Part shown: piece by piece, positions 9,609 to 20,326 of the stretch
Layout: each line of letters opens with the position of its first letter
Position numbering within the stretch: the stretch's first letter is position 1
Assembly (NCBI GenBank): GCA_002633025.1
Contig: NMRB01002849.1
Location: 4,757 to 68,756 of the forward strand
Length of the DNA: 64,000 bases
Source of the DNA: Notospermus geniculatus
Lineage: Eukaryota > Nemertea > Pilidiophora > Heteronemertea > Lineidae
Direction: 5' to 3'
Translations under genes and position numbers: made by a program
Notes under the pieces: model-generated
Databases searched by the model: none
What the model was told of the DNA's origin: nothing
Seen by the model: the letters and a program-made list of their open reading frames with translations, nothing else

Positions 9609-10030
9609 GGAGAAGAGGTCCCGGGTTCGAATCCGGGGTCATATGGGATTAATCATCCCTAACTCTTCACGTCCGTCACATGGGACAGTAAGCCGTGGTG
9701 CCTTGTACCTTGTGCCTTTGCAAGTAAAAGACCCCATCCAAGTGAGGAACATGAGTGGCTTGAGATGGCCTCTTCCGTACTTACCAGGGCCAATGATGCT
9801 TTGACCTTTGCAAGGGCAAGTAAAAGCCCCCATCCAAGTGAGGAACATGAGTGGCTTGAGATAGCCTCGTCCGTACTTACCAGGGCCAATGATGCTTTGA
9901 CCTTTGCAAGGGCAAGTAAAAGACCCCATCCAAGTGAGGAACATGAGTAGCTTGAGATGGCCTCTTCCATACTTACCAGGGCCAATAATGTTATGCCATC
10001 GGCCCTGACGGAAAAATGCAACACAAATAC
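9609..10030 (+). repeat. SINE-C with internal triplication
   Basis: A head remnant with perfect B box (GGGTTCGAATCCGG) leads into the SINE-C body. The segment from CCTTTGCAAGGGCAAG to CCAATGATGCTTTGA is present three times in tandem (starts 9,715, 9,805, 9,901; periods 90 and 96 bp) before the normal end block GGCCCTGACGGAAAAATGCA. The other copies have it once. Confidence 0.85.
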
Positions 10031-10034
10031 TGCA

Positions 10035-10115
10035 AATGTGGTGAGTTGAACGGAATCGAACCCGCGACGTATTTTGTTTACGAGTTCGCGGCCCGTCACT
10101 GCACCATCCGCTCCC
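10035..10115 (-). repeat. tRNA-like SINE head
   Basis: Minus-strand B box (GGGTTCGATTCCG) and an A-box-like GGTGCAGTGACGGG are present, but the arms are poorly paired. Directly adjacent to the SINE-C 3' end. Confidence 0.45.
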
Positions 10116-11234
10116 TCATAAGTGAGTTAGGACTTGAGAACGTCTGAATTTGAGTCGCTGAGAGAAAAAGTTGACACTGGCACATTCGCTGACGACGACG
10201 TCGTGCAATTAGGCCATAATTTATTCATTTTTGGTTATACAATACTCGATTACAATTCAAATTATACAGGTGCATTCTGTAAAAAATAAAAAAAAAACGG
10301 TAAAAAACCGGTCGTGTCATTCTTTTCTGGGAACGTTTATCGTCGATTAAGGAAAAATTTTCAGCATTATTTAATTTTCTGCGAGGACTTTTTATAAAAA
10401 AGCACATTTTCGTGGACTTTTTCGGGACTTTCGTTAATGATTATCTTTTATGGTCATTAAGAAGGCTACACGCTGCTTTCCCGTTCAAATTGACGCCGCC
10501 TACCTCGCTAATCAGGCCCGGGAATCCGAGCCGCCGTTTACACAAACCCACAGACGTCTATATAAAAGTAGAACCGACTGAATTTCAAATACGACAGAAG
10601 TGTTTTATAATAAAACATCAAAACCTAAAGAAAGCAGTGAAATTGTATCAGGAAATGTTAAAAAGGAACATCCTATTGTTGAGAATGACTAGGTCAGGGT
10701 GGTGTTCAATCGGTAGAACTACAAACAGCGAATCCTTCACAAATGCATTGAAATATCAAGAAGTGACGAACAATGGTGTTTTGTAATGCGACATAAGAAT
10801 GTCTTAGCAACGACACCAAGAGGTCATCTAAAAGATGAGGAAGCAATTACCAGATTTCAATTTCAAAATCAGGCGACCTTTCATCATCTGTAGAAACCAT
10901 TTTTTATCGTTGACACAACGACCAGGAAGAGTGGGTCCCGTGGGAACGGGTAACACGGACGCAAAACCATAAAAATGATAATAATACGTCACGGCTGGGT
11001 TATAACACAATGAAACTGACTTTTTAACATTTTTGAGAGTGTATTTGTTTGTTAAAGCGTCAGGTTATCCGGTATCACGCTGGGGTGTCTAGAAAAGTGG
11101 GACGCGGCAGGCAAGCGGGACGGCGACGGTGACTTCGAAATGCGGAACTCAGCCAAGGCCTGTGTCCCGACTTGAGCGTTTCAAGGCGCGTGATTTAGTA
11201 CATGTAGCTTTGAGTACCTTGAAATGGGCAATAA
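10116..11234. other. No recognisable feature
   Basis: Contains a 124-codon plus-strand frame (10,412-10,786) with a basic, helical-looking C-terminal half, but no recognised domain, no homologous second copy in the window and no splice context. I leave it unassigned. Confidence 0.35.
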
Positions 11235-11606
11235 TAGTGAGGTTTCGCAAATCTGACGAAACACGAAATACGAAATCCGAAATTGGACTTGAATATCTAT
11301 GACATAATGTATTTCAGGAGATGGTTGGTACCACAAATATCGCCTGCTGCAAGAGCGTCTTTTAGCGAATGACGTTAGACCGATAGAGTTACGGTGTATA
11401 TTAAACTTTGAAATTTATCTTCCGTTTCCAATTCGTAGATGCGAAGTGGAAATTTAAAAATTCTAGGTGCACCAAAACTCTCTCGGTATTATATGCTAAA
11501 TGACGCACTGGCAGCAGCAACCACCTCCAGAAATACATTAGATCATGGAAATGAAGAATTTCGTATTTCGTACTTCGCGTTTCGTCAGGTTTGCGAAGCC
11601 TCGGAA
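11235..11606 (+). mobile_element. MITE-6 (TAGTGAGGTT element), reference copy
   Basis: Inverted ends of about 40 bp: TAGTGAGGTTTCGCAAATCT, GACGAAACACGAAATACG; and CGTATTTCGTACTTCGCG, TTTCGTCAGGTTTGCGAAGC. In the middle is a second palindrome (GACCGATAGAGTTACGGTG at 11,372 to CACCAAAACTCTCTCGGT at about 11,490). The copy at 32,462 has the same structure plus two extra insertions. Confidence 0.8.
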
Positions 11607-11607
11607 T

Positions 11608-11760
11608 TAGGGATGTTTAGAAATCAAACGATAAACGTAAACGTTAACGACAACGTTATTTTTGTACCGAAAGTGCAATATAAAATCTGGTTAATGTGTA
11701 GTGTGAAAAATAACGTTGTCGTAAAGTTTACGTTTATCGTTTGATTTTTAAACCTCCCTA
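11608..11760 (+). mobile_element. MITE-2 copy 1 (153-bp hairpin)
   Basis: Near-complete palindrome: TAGGGATGTTTAGAAATCAA, ACGATAAACGTAAACGTTAA; inverse end ACGTTTATCGTTTGATTTTT, AAACCTCCCTA. The centre (GCAATATAAAATCTGGTTAA) is the only non-paired part. It begins two bases after the MITE-6 terminus, the same junction as at 33,667. Confidence 0.88.
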
Positions 11761-12343
11761 TTTTCTAAATATACCCGAACAATAAATAAGTGTAGTTGTT
11801 GCCCTAACCAGGGGGTAGCAAGTTTGGAAGCATTTTGTTTGTAAAATAAACCTCACTGCCGGAAACGTTCAGCTGCATACTCCTGATCAACCTGTTCAAG
11901 GTCACGCAGTCAGCTACAAGCAGCATCTGAATACAAAAACCACCGGGTGATGATAAAAGGTGACATGATTTCCTCGCTTCCTTCCTCGGTCGTTGGTCCG
12001 GATGCCAGGTCACGCCTAGTTATAGACGCAACCTTTGTGGTGGAGCAATCGGACGTAAAGTCCTTGCGTGCAGCGTTCGATTTCAATGAGAATCACTCAA
12101 AGACGGCTGTTGGAAATTTTTTAATAGGGACCAGCCCAGTTGTAGGTGGTAACTTAAGTTTGCATGAAGATGACCTGATGTTGTGATCATTGCGTGCAGT
12201 TCGCTTTTTAGATGCAACTCTCTTCCTTGTTTTCTATGCCACCCGAGTCTCTAAGCTGCTGAGCTACAGACCAATCTTCGTGAGAGGCGTTTCAACCATG
12301 TGTACGTGTTTTGAGTAAGAAAACAGATTTAAGAAACCAGCTT
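11761..12343. other. No recognisable feature
   Basis: No repeat family, palindrome or credible frame was identified here. Confidence 0.4.
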
Positions 12344-12345
12344 TA

Positions 12346-12571
12346 AAGCCACACTGTATTGAATTCAGAAAGTGTTTACGTCCTCCGACGTTAGTGTAGT
12401 GTAAAATGTACTATGCTCTATCTGAATACATTAGAGCTCTGCCTGCAGTTTTTTTCAATGTGTGTGCTGAAAACTAGGTCTTGATTCTTTGAAGTACGTA
12501 TCAGGCAAGCATTTTGGGGACCTTCACGAGGCTATGAGACCTCTACCTGCATTCTCATAACAGAGGGGCTT
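12346..12571 (+). mobile_element. MITE-1 copy 2, internally deleted
   Basis: TA-flanked, with AAGCCACACTGTATTGAATT at the left and GAGGGGCTT at the right. About 25 bp next to the right terminus (the CACTTTGAAAATACC segment of other copies) are missing, so the right inverted repeat is truncated. Confidence 0.85.
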
Positions 12572-12696
12572 TACATACAAATATCACGTGCATTCTGAAT
12601 ACCTTTTTTCCCTTTTATTCTTCCCCTTTTTCTACTCTTAAGTGTTGAAACATTGGTCAACAGGTGGATTTTTCGTAGTTGAAATGGGCCACGATG

Positions 12697-12768
12697 TAGG
12701 CTCAAGAGCAGCTCATTCAGCGCATCACTTGATCCTTTCAGATCAGTTGAGATTTCAAAGTGGTGACC
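12697..12768 (-). repeat. SINE-B core fragment, copy 3
   Basis: CTCAAGAGCAGCTCATTCAG, CGCATCACTTGATCC, TTTCAGATCAG and AAAGTGG are present; the CCAGTCTCTCCAG part and the tail are missing. Confidence 0.75.
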
Positions 12769-12869
12769 AGACTCCGCAGGTAGGGCTAATGACGTCATCA
12801 GCTGACGTCACACAACGCATTCAGCGCATCTCAACCTTCATAAACCAGCTGAGTGCCCGATATAGCGAT

Positions 12870-12937
12870 TTCGAACAAAAATCGAACCCGCGACCTCTAA
12901 CAGACGAGCCCAACACTCCACCATTGCACCCTTGTTA
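12870..12937 (-). repeat. tRNA-like SINE head
   Basis: Minus-strand B box (GGGTTCGATTTTT) and A-box-like GGTGCAATGGTGGAG; no paired acceptor stem. No SINE body recognised beyond it. Confidence 0.45.
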
Positions 12938-13625
12938 ACCATTCTCATTGGCGTGGATTTTTTACACAAATAAGCACCATTTAGTAGAACCACTTTATTC
13001 AAATCGCGAAGGAAATCCGCAGCCCATTTTTGGCCAATAAATGTCGGAAATTCAATATTCGTCATAAATTCATGCAATCTTACCTTGATTGGAAACGTTC
13101 CCAGGAGGCCTTGCGAGAAACATGCGGGTCAATCTAAAAATTGAAAGACGAAAAGTTAATCACGGATAATGACCACGTTTGAGTTGCATGTCATGGTTCT
13201 TATGTATCAATTTACAAAATCTTTCAGGTATCGAATAATAAATTTCAAAATTTGAGATGATTCTAGAACTTAAGATCAAAGTTGGGACATCAATTTGGCA
13301 ATTTTTGTCGAAACGGAAGATAATAGAAGGGGTGCAATTTGTAACCCTTACGCCAAATATTATGCAAGGTCAAAAATATTTTGTGGTAACACTATACCTT
13401 TTTCTTCAAAATTTTCTGCGTAAATCACTATTTTGTTTTGAAATTTCAAAGGAGGCAAATTTATTTTGGATAATTTCAATAGTTTTAGAATGTTTGTTAT
13501 TGTTTGGGACTGGACGCAGACGACAGCTATTCCGCAGTGAATGGAAGTACCCGGATAGATAATGGCGGAAGACAATTTTATGTCCTTGACTCTTCACAAC
13601 AATTTATAACTGCCGACATAATTGT
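12938..13625. other. No recognisable feature
   Basis: AT-rich; a 101-codon plus-strand frame (13,257-13,562) has no recognisable domain. Confidence 0.4.
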
Positions 13626-13627
13626 AG

Positions 13628-13886
13628 CTCAGTGTATTTCAGGAAATCCTCACGTCCTCCGACATTAGTGTAGTGTAAAATGTACTATGCTCTATCTGAA
13701 TACATTAGAGCTACATTAGAGCTCTGCCTGCAGTTTTTTCAATGTGTGCTGAAAACTAGGTCTTGATTCTTTGAAGTACGTATCAGGGAAGCATTTTGGG
13801 GACCTTCACGAGGCTATGGGACCTCTACATGTACCTGCATTCTCCTAACACTTTGAAATAACCGTAAAATTCAATAAAGGGGGCTT
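13628..13886 (+). mobile_element. MITE-1 copy 3, eroded left end
   Basis: The left terminus is replaced by GTGTATTTCAGGAAATCC; the interior and right end (GGGGGCTT) are intact. It has a private 12-bp duplication (ACATTAGAGCT twice near 13,701) and a CATGTAC insertion near 13,828. Confidence 0.8.
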
Positions 13887-13915
13887 CAATCCTAGGACTA
13901 TTGTTCCTATTACAT

Positions 13916-14076
13916 CGCTGTAGCATCTGTCAGCGTTTCTGTGTGAATGTTCCCCCTCATTGTACTACCCTATTGAACAGTCATGGTCTCTCTACCTGTC
14001 TATTGTCATGAGGTTTGCATACAAAGAAGGAAACACTGAAAAACGGGGAACATCTGCCAATGTTACACCGGATATT
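13916..14076. mobile_element. MITE-8 copy (GTGTAACA family)
   Basis: The inverse end GGGAACATCTGCCAATGTTA, CACC matches TAGCATCTGTCAGCGTTTCT, GTGTGAATGTTCCCC at the left. Internal GGTCTCTCTACCTGTCTATT is shared with 59,489-59,650. No coding capacity. Confidence 0.65.
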
Positions 14077-14798
14077 TTATGCTGCCCCGCAACACAAAAG
14101 GTTAATCTGAACTTTAGTCACCTAATGAAAATCTGACAAACGAAATTACTTAATCAACCTTTCACAGAAAATGTAATCATAATCTTCACATAAACATACA
14201 AAGCGGACAAAACCGCACGAAATATTTTCAAAAGATGTCGAATTTTCCACCAACCTGGCTCCGAGGATGCGAGGCCGCCCTGCAACCCGGAAACTGGGTC
14301 CTTAGAAACAAGTGTCTGCGGATCGGACACCTTCTCCGCGCGTGCGCTCTTAGAAACAACAAAGACGCAAATTGTTTTACGCCAGTTGTAACAATACAGT
14401 GTCTCAGATGGTATCAGCGGTAACAATAGTCGATCGGGGGCGGCGGCCGTTTTGGACAAAGTGGTTCGTGATTGCTACAGAGTTAGAGATTCTGGTGTAT
14501 TTTACTGTCAGGATGAGGGGACAACATCGTCTGCTGGTTTAAATCCCCGATATTGGCAAATTAGCAAAATCCGACAATCGCATGTTCTAATTAGACCGTC
14601 CGACAAAAGGTTGGGAGACAATGATTGCATTCATTTCGTCAATATAGTAAAAGACAATTACAAAACATGCAGAAATAATAGGCTATTAGTGTATCTAATA
14701 ATAGACATTTTGAGAAAGTGCGGGGTCATATTTTTGGCTGTTTGTGACTTAGGTGCAAAAAATTAATAATTATGTCAGCATTTACATATTTTGTACTC
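14077..14798. other. No recognisable feature
   Basis: One 104-codon plus-strand frame (14,452-14,766) has no recognisable similarity; nothing else found. Confidence 0.35.
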
Positions 14799-15007
14799 TA
14801 TTTGTATTAGATTTTTAGATTTTTCGGTCGGGGCCGAAGCCAAAGCATCATTGGCCCTGGTAAGTACGGAAGAGGTCATATCAAGCTACTCATGATCCTC
14901 ACTTGGATGGGGTCTTTTACTTGCTCTTACAAAGGTACAAGACACCACGGCTTACTGTCCCGTGCGACGGATGTGAAGAGCCAGGGATGATTAATCCCAT
15001 ACGAGCC
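14799..15007 (-). repeat. SINE-C copy, head missing
   Basis: Inverse SINE-C from ATTTTTCGGTCGGGGCCGAA through CTTGGATGGGGTCTTTTACT to CCAGGGATGATTAATCCCAT. The tRNA-like head is lost just after GGGATGATTAATCCC. Confidence 0.85.
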
Positions 15008-15197
15008 ATTCACTTCCGGTGATCAGGCGAGTGAATGATGACGTAGTTGGTATGCGCAGGGTGTTTCAAGGTAGGAAGCTTTGTGTACATTACGAACATT
15101 ACCGAACGCTCGACTTCGGCAGCCTCGTGGTCTGCCGAAGTTGACCGTAAAAATTTTTGCATACAAGTCGGAGAGTATAACAGACCTGTCAGCTTTA

Positions 15198-15362
15198 AAG
15201 CCTAGCGCACATGTCCGACAAAACTCAATGCGTTAGGGGTGTCTGTTAAAATCGACTGATCTGGCTGAATGACGAGCCGACAACGTTGGGTCAGTCGACT
15301 TTATAAACACCCCTAACGCACCCCTAACGCATTGAGTTTTGCCGCAAATGTGCGCTAAGCTT
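15198..15362. mobile_element. 165-bp TIR element, AAGCYTAGCGCAC ends
   Basis: AAGCCTAGCGCACATGTCC, AAAACTCAATGCGTTAGGGG at the left; CCCCTAACGCATTGAGTTTT, AAATGTGCGCTAAGCTT at the right. The right arm carries an extra CACCCCTAACG duplication. First of three elements in a row. Confidence 0.8.
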
Positions 15363-15495
15363 AGGGCTGACTCATACTCGCTTGCGGACCGTCAAGCGCA
15401 TGGAACTGATCGCAGGTTTCCACGACGTGAATGTGCACACGCAGTGAAATTGATCATAGTCGGCGCAAAATCCGGACGGAGTATGAATCAGCCTT
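15363..15495. mobile_element. 133-bp TIR element, AAGGCTGATTCATACTC ends
   Basis: AGGGCTGACTCATACTC and its inverse GAGTATGAATCAGCCTT bound a block with further pairing (TTGCGGACCGTCAAG / CAAAATCCGGACG, weak). It abuts its neighbours with no more than a few bases between. Confidence 0.65.
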
Positions 15496-15502
15496 AAGCC
15501 TT

Positions 15503-15643
15503 AAGGCTGATTCATTGGCGCACGCTCCGGTCCGTTTCTAGTCCGTTTGCCCCTAGTTTTCCGGATATCAACAACGCAAAATCAAAAGTCTATTTTTTAA
15601 GGGCAGGAATCGGACAAAATCCGTTTGCCAATGAACCCCGCTT
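15503..15643. mobile_element. MITE-5 copy 1 (ATTCATTGGCGCACG ends)
   Basis: GATTCATTGGCGCACGCTCC, GGTCCGTTTCTAGTCCGTTT at the left mirrors GGACAAAATCCGTTTGCCAA, TGAACCCCGCTT at the right. Full homology to 40,322-40,465. Followed by TA. Confidence 0.85.
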
Positions 15644-15647
15644 TATA

Positions 15648-15690
15648 ATGCTGTGGCTTCCGCCCTGACGGAAAAATCTAATAAAACCCT
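15648..15690 (+). repeat. SINE-C 3' tail fragment
   Basis: AATGCTGTGGCTTCCGCCCT, GACGGAAAAATCTAATAAAA: only the end block, as at 73-130, directly after a MITE terminus. Confidence 0.7.
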
Positions 15691-16486
15691 TTCAATTTCA
15701 GAGAATTAACGTAGCCTGCTTTATAAGGGGTCATAACAACCTGCCGTACGCCACGCAGACGTTGACCTCAAACCTCGCGTCGACCTCGCCAAGGCCGAGA
15801 CCTTCAAAAGCGAAAACCAGCGGAATGCAGGAAGCGACCACCCCGTCACTTGCCAAACACACGACAGGAACCGTCAGACAACGAGTCGGCGGTCCACCAA
15901 CAGTCGTCGATAGCAACACGAACAGACACATTCGGCCTAGCTTCTCTCAAAGGAAAAGCCTGCGAATTCAATTGAGCATTGATTTGAAACCTGTAAAATT
16001 CTTCAAATTTCATCGCAGTTTTGGTATCAATATGGTACCTCAGGCCCTTTTCACAACCGACCCGCTACATCCACTGTTCCGACAAGTGACGACAAGCTAC
16101 AGGGCATTTTGGCAAATTCTGTACCTTCGGGTGCCGAGGCCTGCGGGTGTTGTTCAGCGCTGTATCCAGTTGAAATCCTGCGCGGTGATCGCCCAAGGGA
16201 GGTGGATTATTTCTCGGTATACGGCAGCTGGGAGGGCTTAGCTTTAGTGTGAATATCAGCGGAGGTACCGACAGGCGTACGTTGTGGGGTCATCACATCC
16301 GGACGGCGTCCGCGCATGGCAGTCACACGACAGGAAACAAGTATTAATTCCGATACTATGAAGCGAATTTCCGCATGTCCTTATGGAATAAAAAGAATAA
16401 CCCATTTTGACCCCTTCTTTCTTGAAGTATTAAATTGAGGGGGTTCGCAAGAGTAGGTCCTAAGATCTAAAATAAGACCCCCTGGA
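15691..16486. other. No recognisable feature
   Basis: A 159-codon plus-strand frame (15,762-16,241) is the longest in the window. It has no recognisable domain; its first part is CpG-rich, with open frames on both strands (15,731-15,931 minus), which suggests chance from composition. Confidence 0.4.
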
Positions 16487-16752
16487 TGACAAAACTACGA
16501 TCCCATACATTAGAAAACTACGGTTCAATTACAAAACTACGACCTAACTACAAAACTAAGGCTCAACTACAAAATAAGGCTAACTATATAACTAAAGCCC
16601 AACTACAAAATTTAGGACCGATAACAAAATTGAGGCCGCGCTACAAAACTACGTCCAGACTACAAACACATAAAATCTAAGGCCAAACTTCGAAACTAAG
16701 GCCCAACTACAAAACTGAAGACCAAACTACAAAACTAAGACCCAACTACAAA
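16487..16752 (+). repeat. Degenerate 19-20 bp minisatellite
   Basis: About 14 imperfect repeats of CTACAAAACTAAGGCCCAA, more uniform towards the 3' end. No stop-free structure across the array. Confidence 0.85.
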
Positions 16753-17290
16753 CGGCTCTTGGCCATAGCGCTCCCAAACTTATCGAATTGAGGTTAGGTT
16801 TTTTTCAAACAAAATCCCCCAAAATGGAGATGCATTTTCAAACAGGTCATTTTGTCCTTTCGTTTGAAAAATGTCAGATTTCTTCACTTTCTCACGTTTT
16901 TGATTCATTTTTGAACCTCAACGAAGAGGTACGGTAGCCCAGAAGGCAGATTCGAAATCTGAAACTCGAAAACCAGAACGAAATTTGAATGTTTTGTCGC
17001 CCAGCGAGAAAAGCGTGTTACGTTCCAATGTGGACCTAGTCTCTTGCATAGATGAAACTAAGGGCAACTCAAATGTATTTCGTAATTTTAGCGTCAATCG
17101 AAATCATCCAGAGAATTATTGAATATATGGACCTTGCCCTAGTAACGTCCGCTGTAGAGTTGTGCATGTGCAGAGTGTTAGGGGGACCATGACAGGGGGA
17201 TCTACGTATAGGCCTACATGTAGGCCCTATACATGTACCTACCTGTAGTTCAACCTGTCGTGGGCCTTGTGAAATACACCCAGTAAAGAT
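16753..17290. other. No recognisable feature
   Basis: Contains a short self-complementary patch (GTATAGGCCTACATGTAGGC near 17,207) but no assignable repeat or gene. Confidence 0.4.
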
Positions 17291-17455
17291 CCTGTAACAT
17301 TTTTGATTGTTCCCAATCTGTGAGTGTTCCCCTACTATTGTCTGACGGAATAAGCTAGGGGACACACAGAGAAACGTGTCGATCTATCTGCGTGTGTTTC
17401 CCAAGCAATCATGGGAAACACTGACACATGGTAACACTGGCAGATGTTACACCGG
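17291..17455. mobile_element. MITE-8 copy
   Basis: TTTTTGATTGTTCCCAATCT, GTGAGTGTTCCCC, ATTGTCTGACGGAATAAG, GACACACAGAGAAACGTGTC, GATCTATCTG and the terminal CTGGCAGATGTTACACCGG are shared in order with 50,457-50,617. Confidence 0.7.
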
Positions 17456-18493
17456 ACTTTAAGAGACCGAAGGTCCAGAATTCACTAAAATGCAGATATT
17501 CAAAAATTAAGTGAACCCTGGCTGAGTCAGGAGAAGGACCATTGACATCCCGATTCTGTCCAACTCCTGAACCTTTTTGTATATAAGTCAAAACCTCTTG
17601 GAATGTTAAACGAAATTGTAACAAAATATCCACCGTATGAATATAATTTCAAGGGCGTTAAATTGAATGGGGGAAAATGACATTTAATAGTTTAAGTATC
17701 ATTTTGGGTTTTGAGAGGGATGGTGGGGGCCAGCTGACCATGCCCTCTGACCCATAATAAAGATTTTGTCAACATTACTAACCAGACTTAACCGGTGTCC
17801 TTTGTCAAAAAAACAAAACCCGCTATACCTGAGACATAAAGGGTAAGGACTTACTGGCATATCGACAAAGGGTTGAAAAATTTAAGGACCTTTGACATGA
17901 CGGATTATCATTTTCGACACAGAAATTGACCCTGATATGCAGATTGTGGCCCTTAAGACCTACTTGAAATGAATTCGGTGATTTTGTTGGCTGACCAGCA
18001 AAAAATCTAAAATACATGTACTTGAATCTTGATATTATAACGGTTGACCGGAAACGGTCCCTCGATTCATTCACTCGTATCCCCATTTTCCTCAATTGTT
18101 GGGGAAAAGATCAAGTGGGTGCCGGGTACACCTACTTCAGTCTGGAGCAATTTCTATAGAAAATTTGAATTTAATATCCATGTTTATTGTTTAGGAGTCG
18201 AATGTGTAGACAACACAGAATCAACAGCCCGCAATTTGAACTGACTCCGTCCTTTATGTGAAATTCGTCACAAGTGGTCGAACCCGTGACTAGTGATTTT
18301 AACCACGCACTTGCCACGCGACCTGCGCAACGTCGCGGCGTCCGACGCAATTCCGACGCACTTGACACGCTGGATAGTTGAACAGAATTCCACGAAATCA
18401 AAAAATGTGACATCTGCTCCGATCCTTGCATAATTTCCAAGAGGTCAAGAATTTTTTGTGAGTCTGCAAACGTCCCTGAGTTAAAGAGACTGT
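17456..18493. other. No recognisable feature
   Basis: A weak tRNA-like minus-strand head may lie at 18,268-18,320 (CGAACCCGTGAC). Otherwise nothing identifiable. Confidence 0.35.
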
Positions 18494-18640
18494 CTCACCT
18501 TACGAACTGCAATAAAACGTCCCTCTAAAAACCTGAATATTGTATAAAGATGTAAAGCACTTTTGATCAAAGAAAGTGTTTGATAAACAACACCCCATTA
18601 ATTAGGGCCTATTCCTTTACATATATAACTTTTAATAAGC
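18494..18640 (+). repeat. CCTTACGAACTG repeat, copy 1
   Basis: CACCTTACGAACTGCAATAA, CGTCCCTCTAAAAACCTG, TTTGATCAAAGAAAGTGTTT, CATTAATTAGGGCCTATTCC and ACTTTTAATAAGC all recur in the same order at 23,085-23,240. Element type unknown. Confidence 0.7.
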
Positions 18641-18764
18641 CTGATGAACGAGTATGTGAAACATAAAAAATATTTACGTGTTTTGAAACTCCAACAGCCC
18701 ATGAAAAAAAACGTGTTACATCCATATTGGACTCGGAGTTTGTAAGACGAGACAGCCTCTTTAA

Positions 18765-18850
18765 GTTGTAATGTATATAAAGTCCATTTCCAGAATATTT
18801 GCAAATTTTCGACCCCAACCGGGGTCTATTTCAGGCTGGCACTTTTCCAC
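18765..18850 (+). repeat. GACCCCAACCGGGGTC repeat, diverged copy
   Basis: Shares the TTTTCGACCCCAACCGGGGT hairpin and CCAGAATATTTGCAAATTTT context with 6,517-6,610 and 30,236-30,325; the flanks differ. Confidence 0.5.
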
Positions 18851-20134
18851 ACTAGATTTCAGAAAAGAGTGCACAACTCTTAAAAGTTGTGCTGAGGTTT
18901 GAAATTTTGCGGTTCAGTTTGCCCTTTTACTGCAAGTAGCAATTTATTAAAATAAAACCAAACAAATTCTGGAATCTCACAAAAACCCTGCCACATAGGT
19001 ATTCACTGGAAAGTACCCTCGGGGAGCTTTACGCAATGACTTCAACCCTGATGGACAAATACAATATACCAGTTGTTCTTTTAACTTGAAACGAGTAGCC
19101 TTGTGGGTCATTTTCACGACCCTCTAAAAGGCCCAGAATGAAATTCATTCCAAAAAGTAAACTTTTAACATTTTCAAATTCTTATTTGTCAAAGGTCGTC
19201 TTATAAATGTGCGACGTAACTTCAGTTATAGTTACAAAAAGATGAAAGCATGTTCACACGTTATTTGCCTTTTGTTTCGAAACATGACTCCCAACACCGC
19301 CCACAAAACCGTCAAAGGAGCTATTGTGACTTTTAAGACTTTTTGAACATAGCTCAGCGGTTACAAAGATCCCAAAATTAAAATCCGCTCACGACATAAA
19401 AGGCTGAATGTTAAAAAAATGTCCCAAAATCGCCTCGGAAGATTTGCCGACCGGAGTCTTTGTGGACGCTAAGAGATTCAATGGTCAATATTTGAGGTTG
19501 CGAACAGGGGACATTTAAAAAGTCTTCCGAATCGTTTTCAACAAATAAAAAAAAATGTGTAAAATTTCGGCTCAAGGGTTGAATCGGCTGTGCACCAGTT
19601 TTTGAACCGCCCCACCCCCCGGGCATTTTTGAGATGTTCAAAATAGTGAGAAAATAAAACTTGTGACGCCGCCATGTTTGTTGGCTGTAGTTTACCCTCT
19701 CGGCCGGAAGCGCCGCCATGTTTGTTTTCTCAACTCTCGCGTTGTTTACTTTTTCCATATTGAGAACAACTTCTGCACCCTGAGGTCCAGGCCTTGTTTA
19801 CATTTTCTAAACTGAGCAAAAGGTACATTTCCTGAGGGGGTGTTGTGTGTACTGAGGTCAGTGCCCGTGGACCTGGACCTTTTTTCCCGAGAGAATGAAG
19901 ACAATTTCCCTGGTAACAAGTTACAAACAGGAAAAACTTTGGATACTCGGCACGTGTCATCATTGACCGACCCCTGGCGAATTCTCAAAGATATATTTGC
20001 TAAATTAACTGCCAAGTTTTCCAAATATATCGTGGAAACTAAACTGTCAGTTCCGTTACCGGGCCGGTGACATTACTGTTGCATTTTTGGGATAGTCAAA
20101 CGGCATGGATACGTGATTTTTTAAAAGCGAACTG
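18851..20134. other. No recognisable feature
   Basis: Near 19,660-19,730 CGCCGCCATGTTTGTT occurs twice. No repeat family or gene recognised. Confidence 0.4.
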
Positions 20135-20245
20135 GTCGCGCAGTCAAGATGTCTGAATGTAGCATCAAACGCCGCCATCTTGAATCTATTACAGTATTCA
20201 CATCGGGAATTTATTGCCTACTAAGAGCAAATTTGCACAAATGAG
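20135..20245 (+). repeat. AACGCCGCCATCTTGAA repeat, copy 1
   Basis: CAGTCAAGATGTCTGAATGT, GCATCAAACGCCGCCATC, TTGAATCTATTACAGT, TTTGCACAA align with 56,505-56,605. Family unknown; it carries a YY1-like CGCCATCTT core. Confidence 0.6.
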
Positions 20246-20326
20246 ATTTATTACAGTGGAAAGCACTTTTGAGACTATAAGTGGAAAGCGCTTGAGACAG
20301 TATTACATTGGAAAGCGCTAAAAGCC
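20246..20326 (+). repeat. SINE-B tail repeats
   Basis: Three copies of the tail unit (GTGGAAAGCRCTTTTGAGAC-like) without core or head. The same unit is expanded at 24,056-24,475. Confidence 0.65.

Noticed and set aside
10412-10786. 124-codon frame with a helical basic tail as a transposase remnant
   Set aside because: No DDE, zinc-finger or HTH pattern could be seen and no inverted ends flank it.
15762-16241. 159-codon frame, the longest in the window
   Set aside because: No domain, no splice context, open frame on the other strand in the same CpG-rich patch; within chance expectation for 64 kb.
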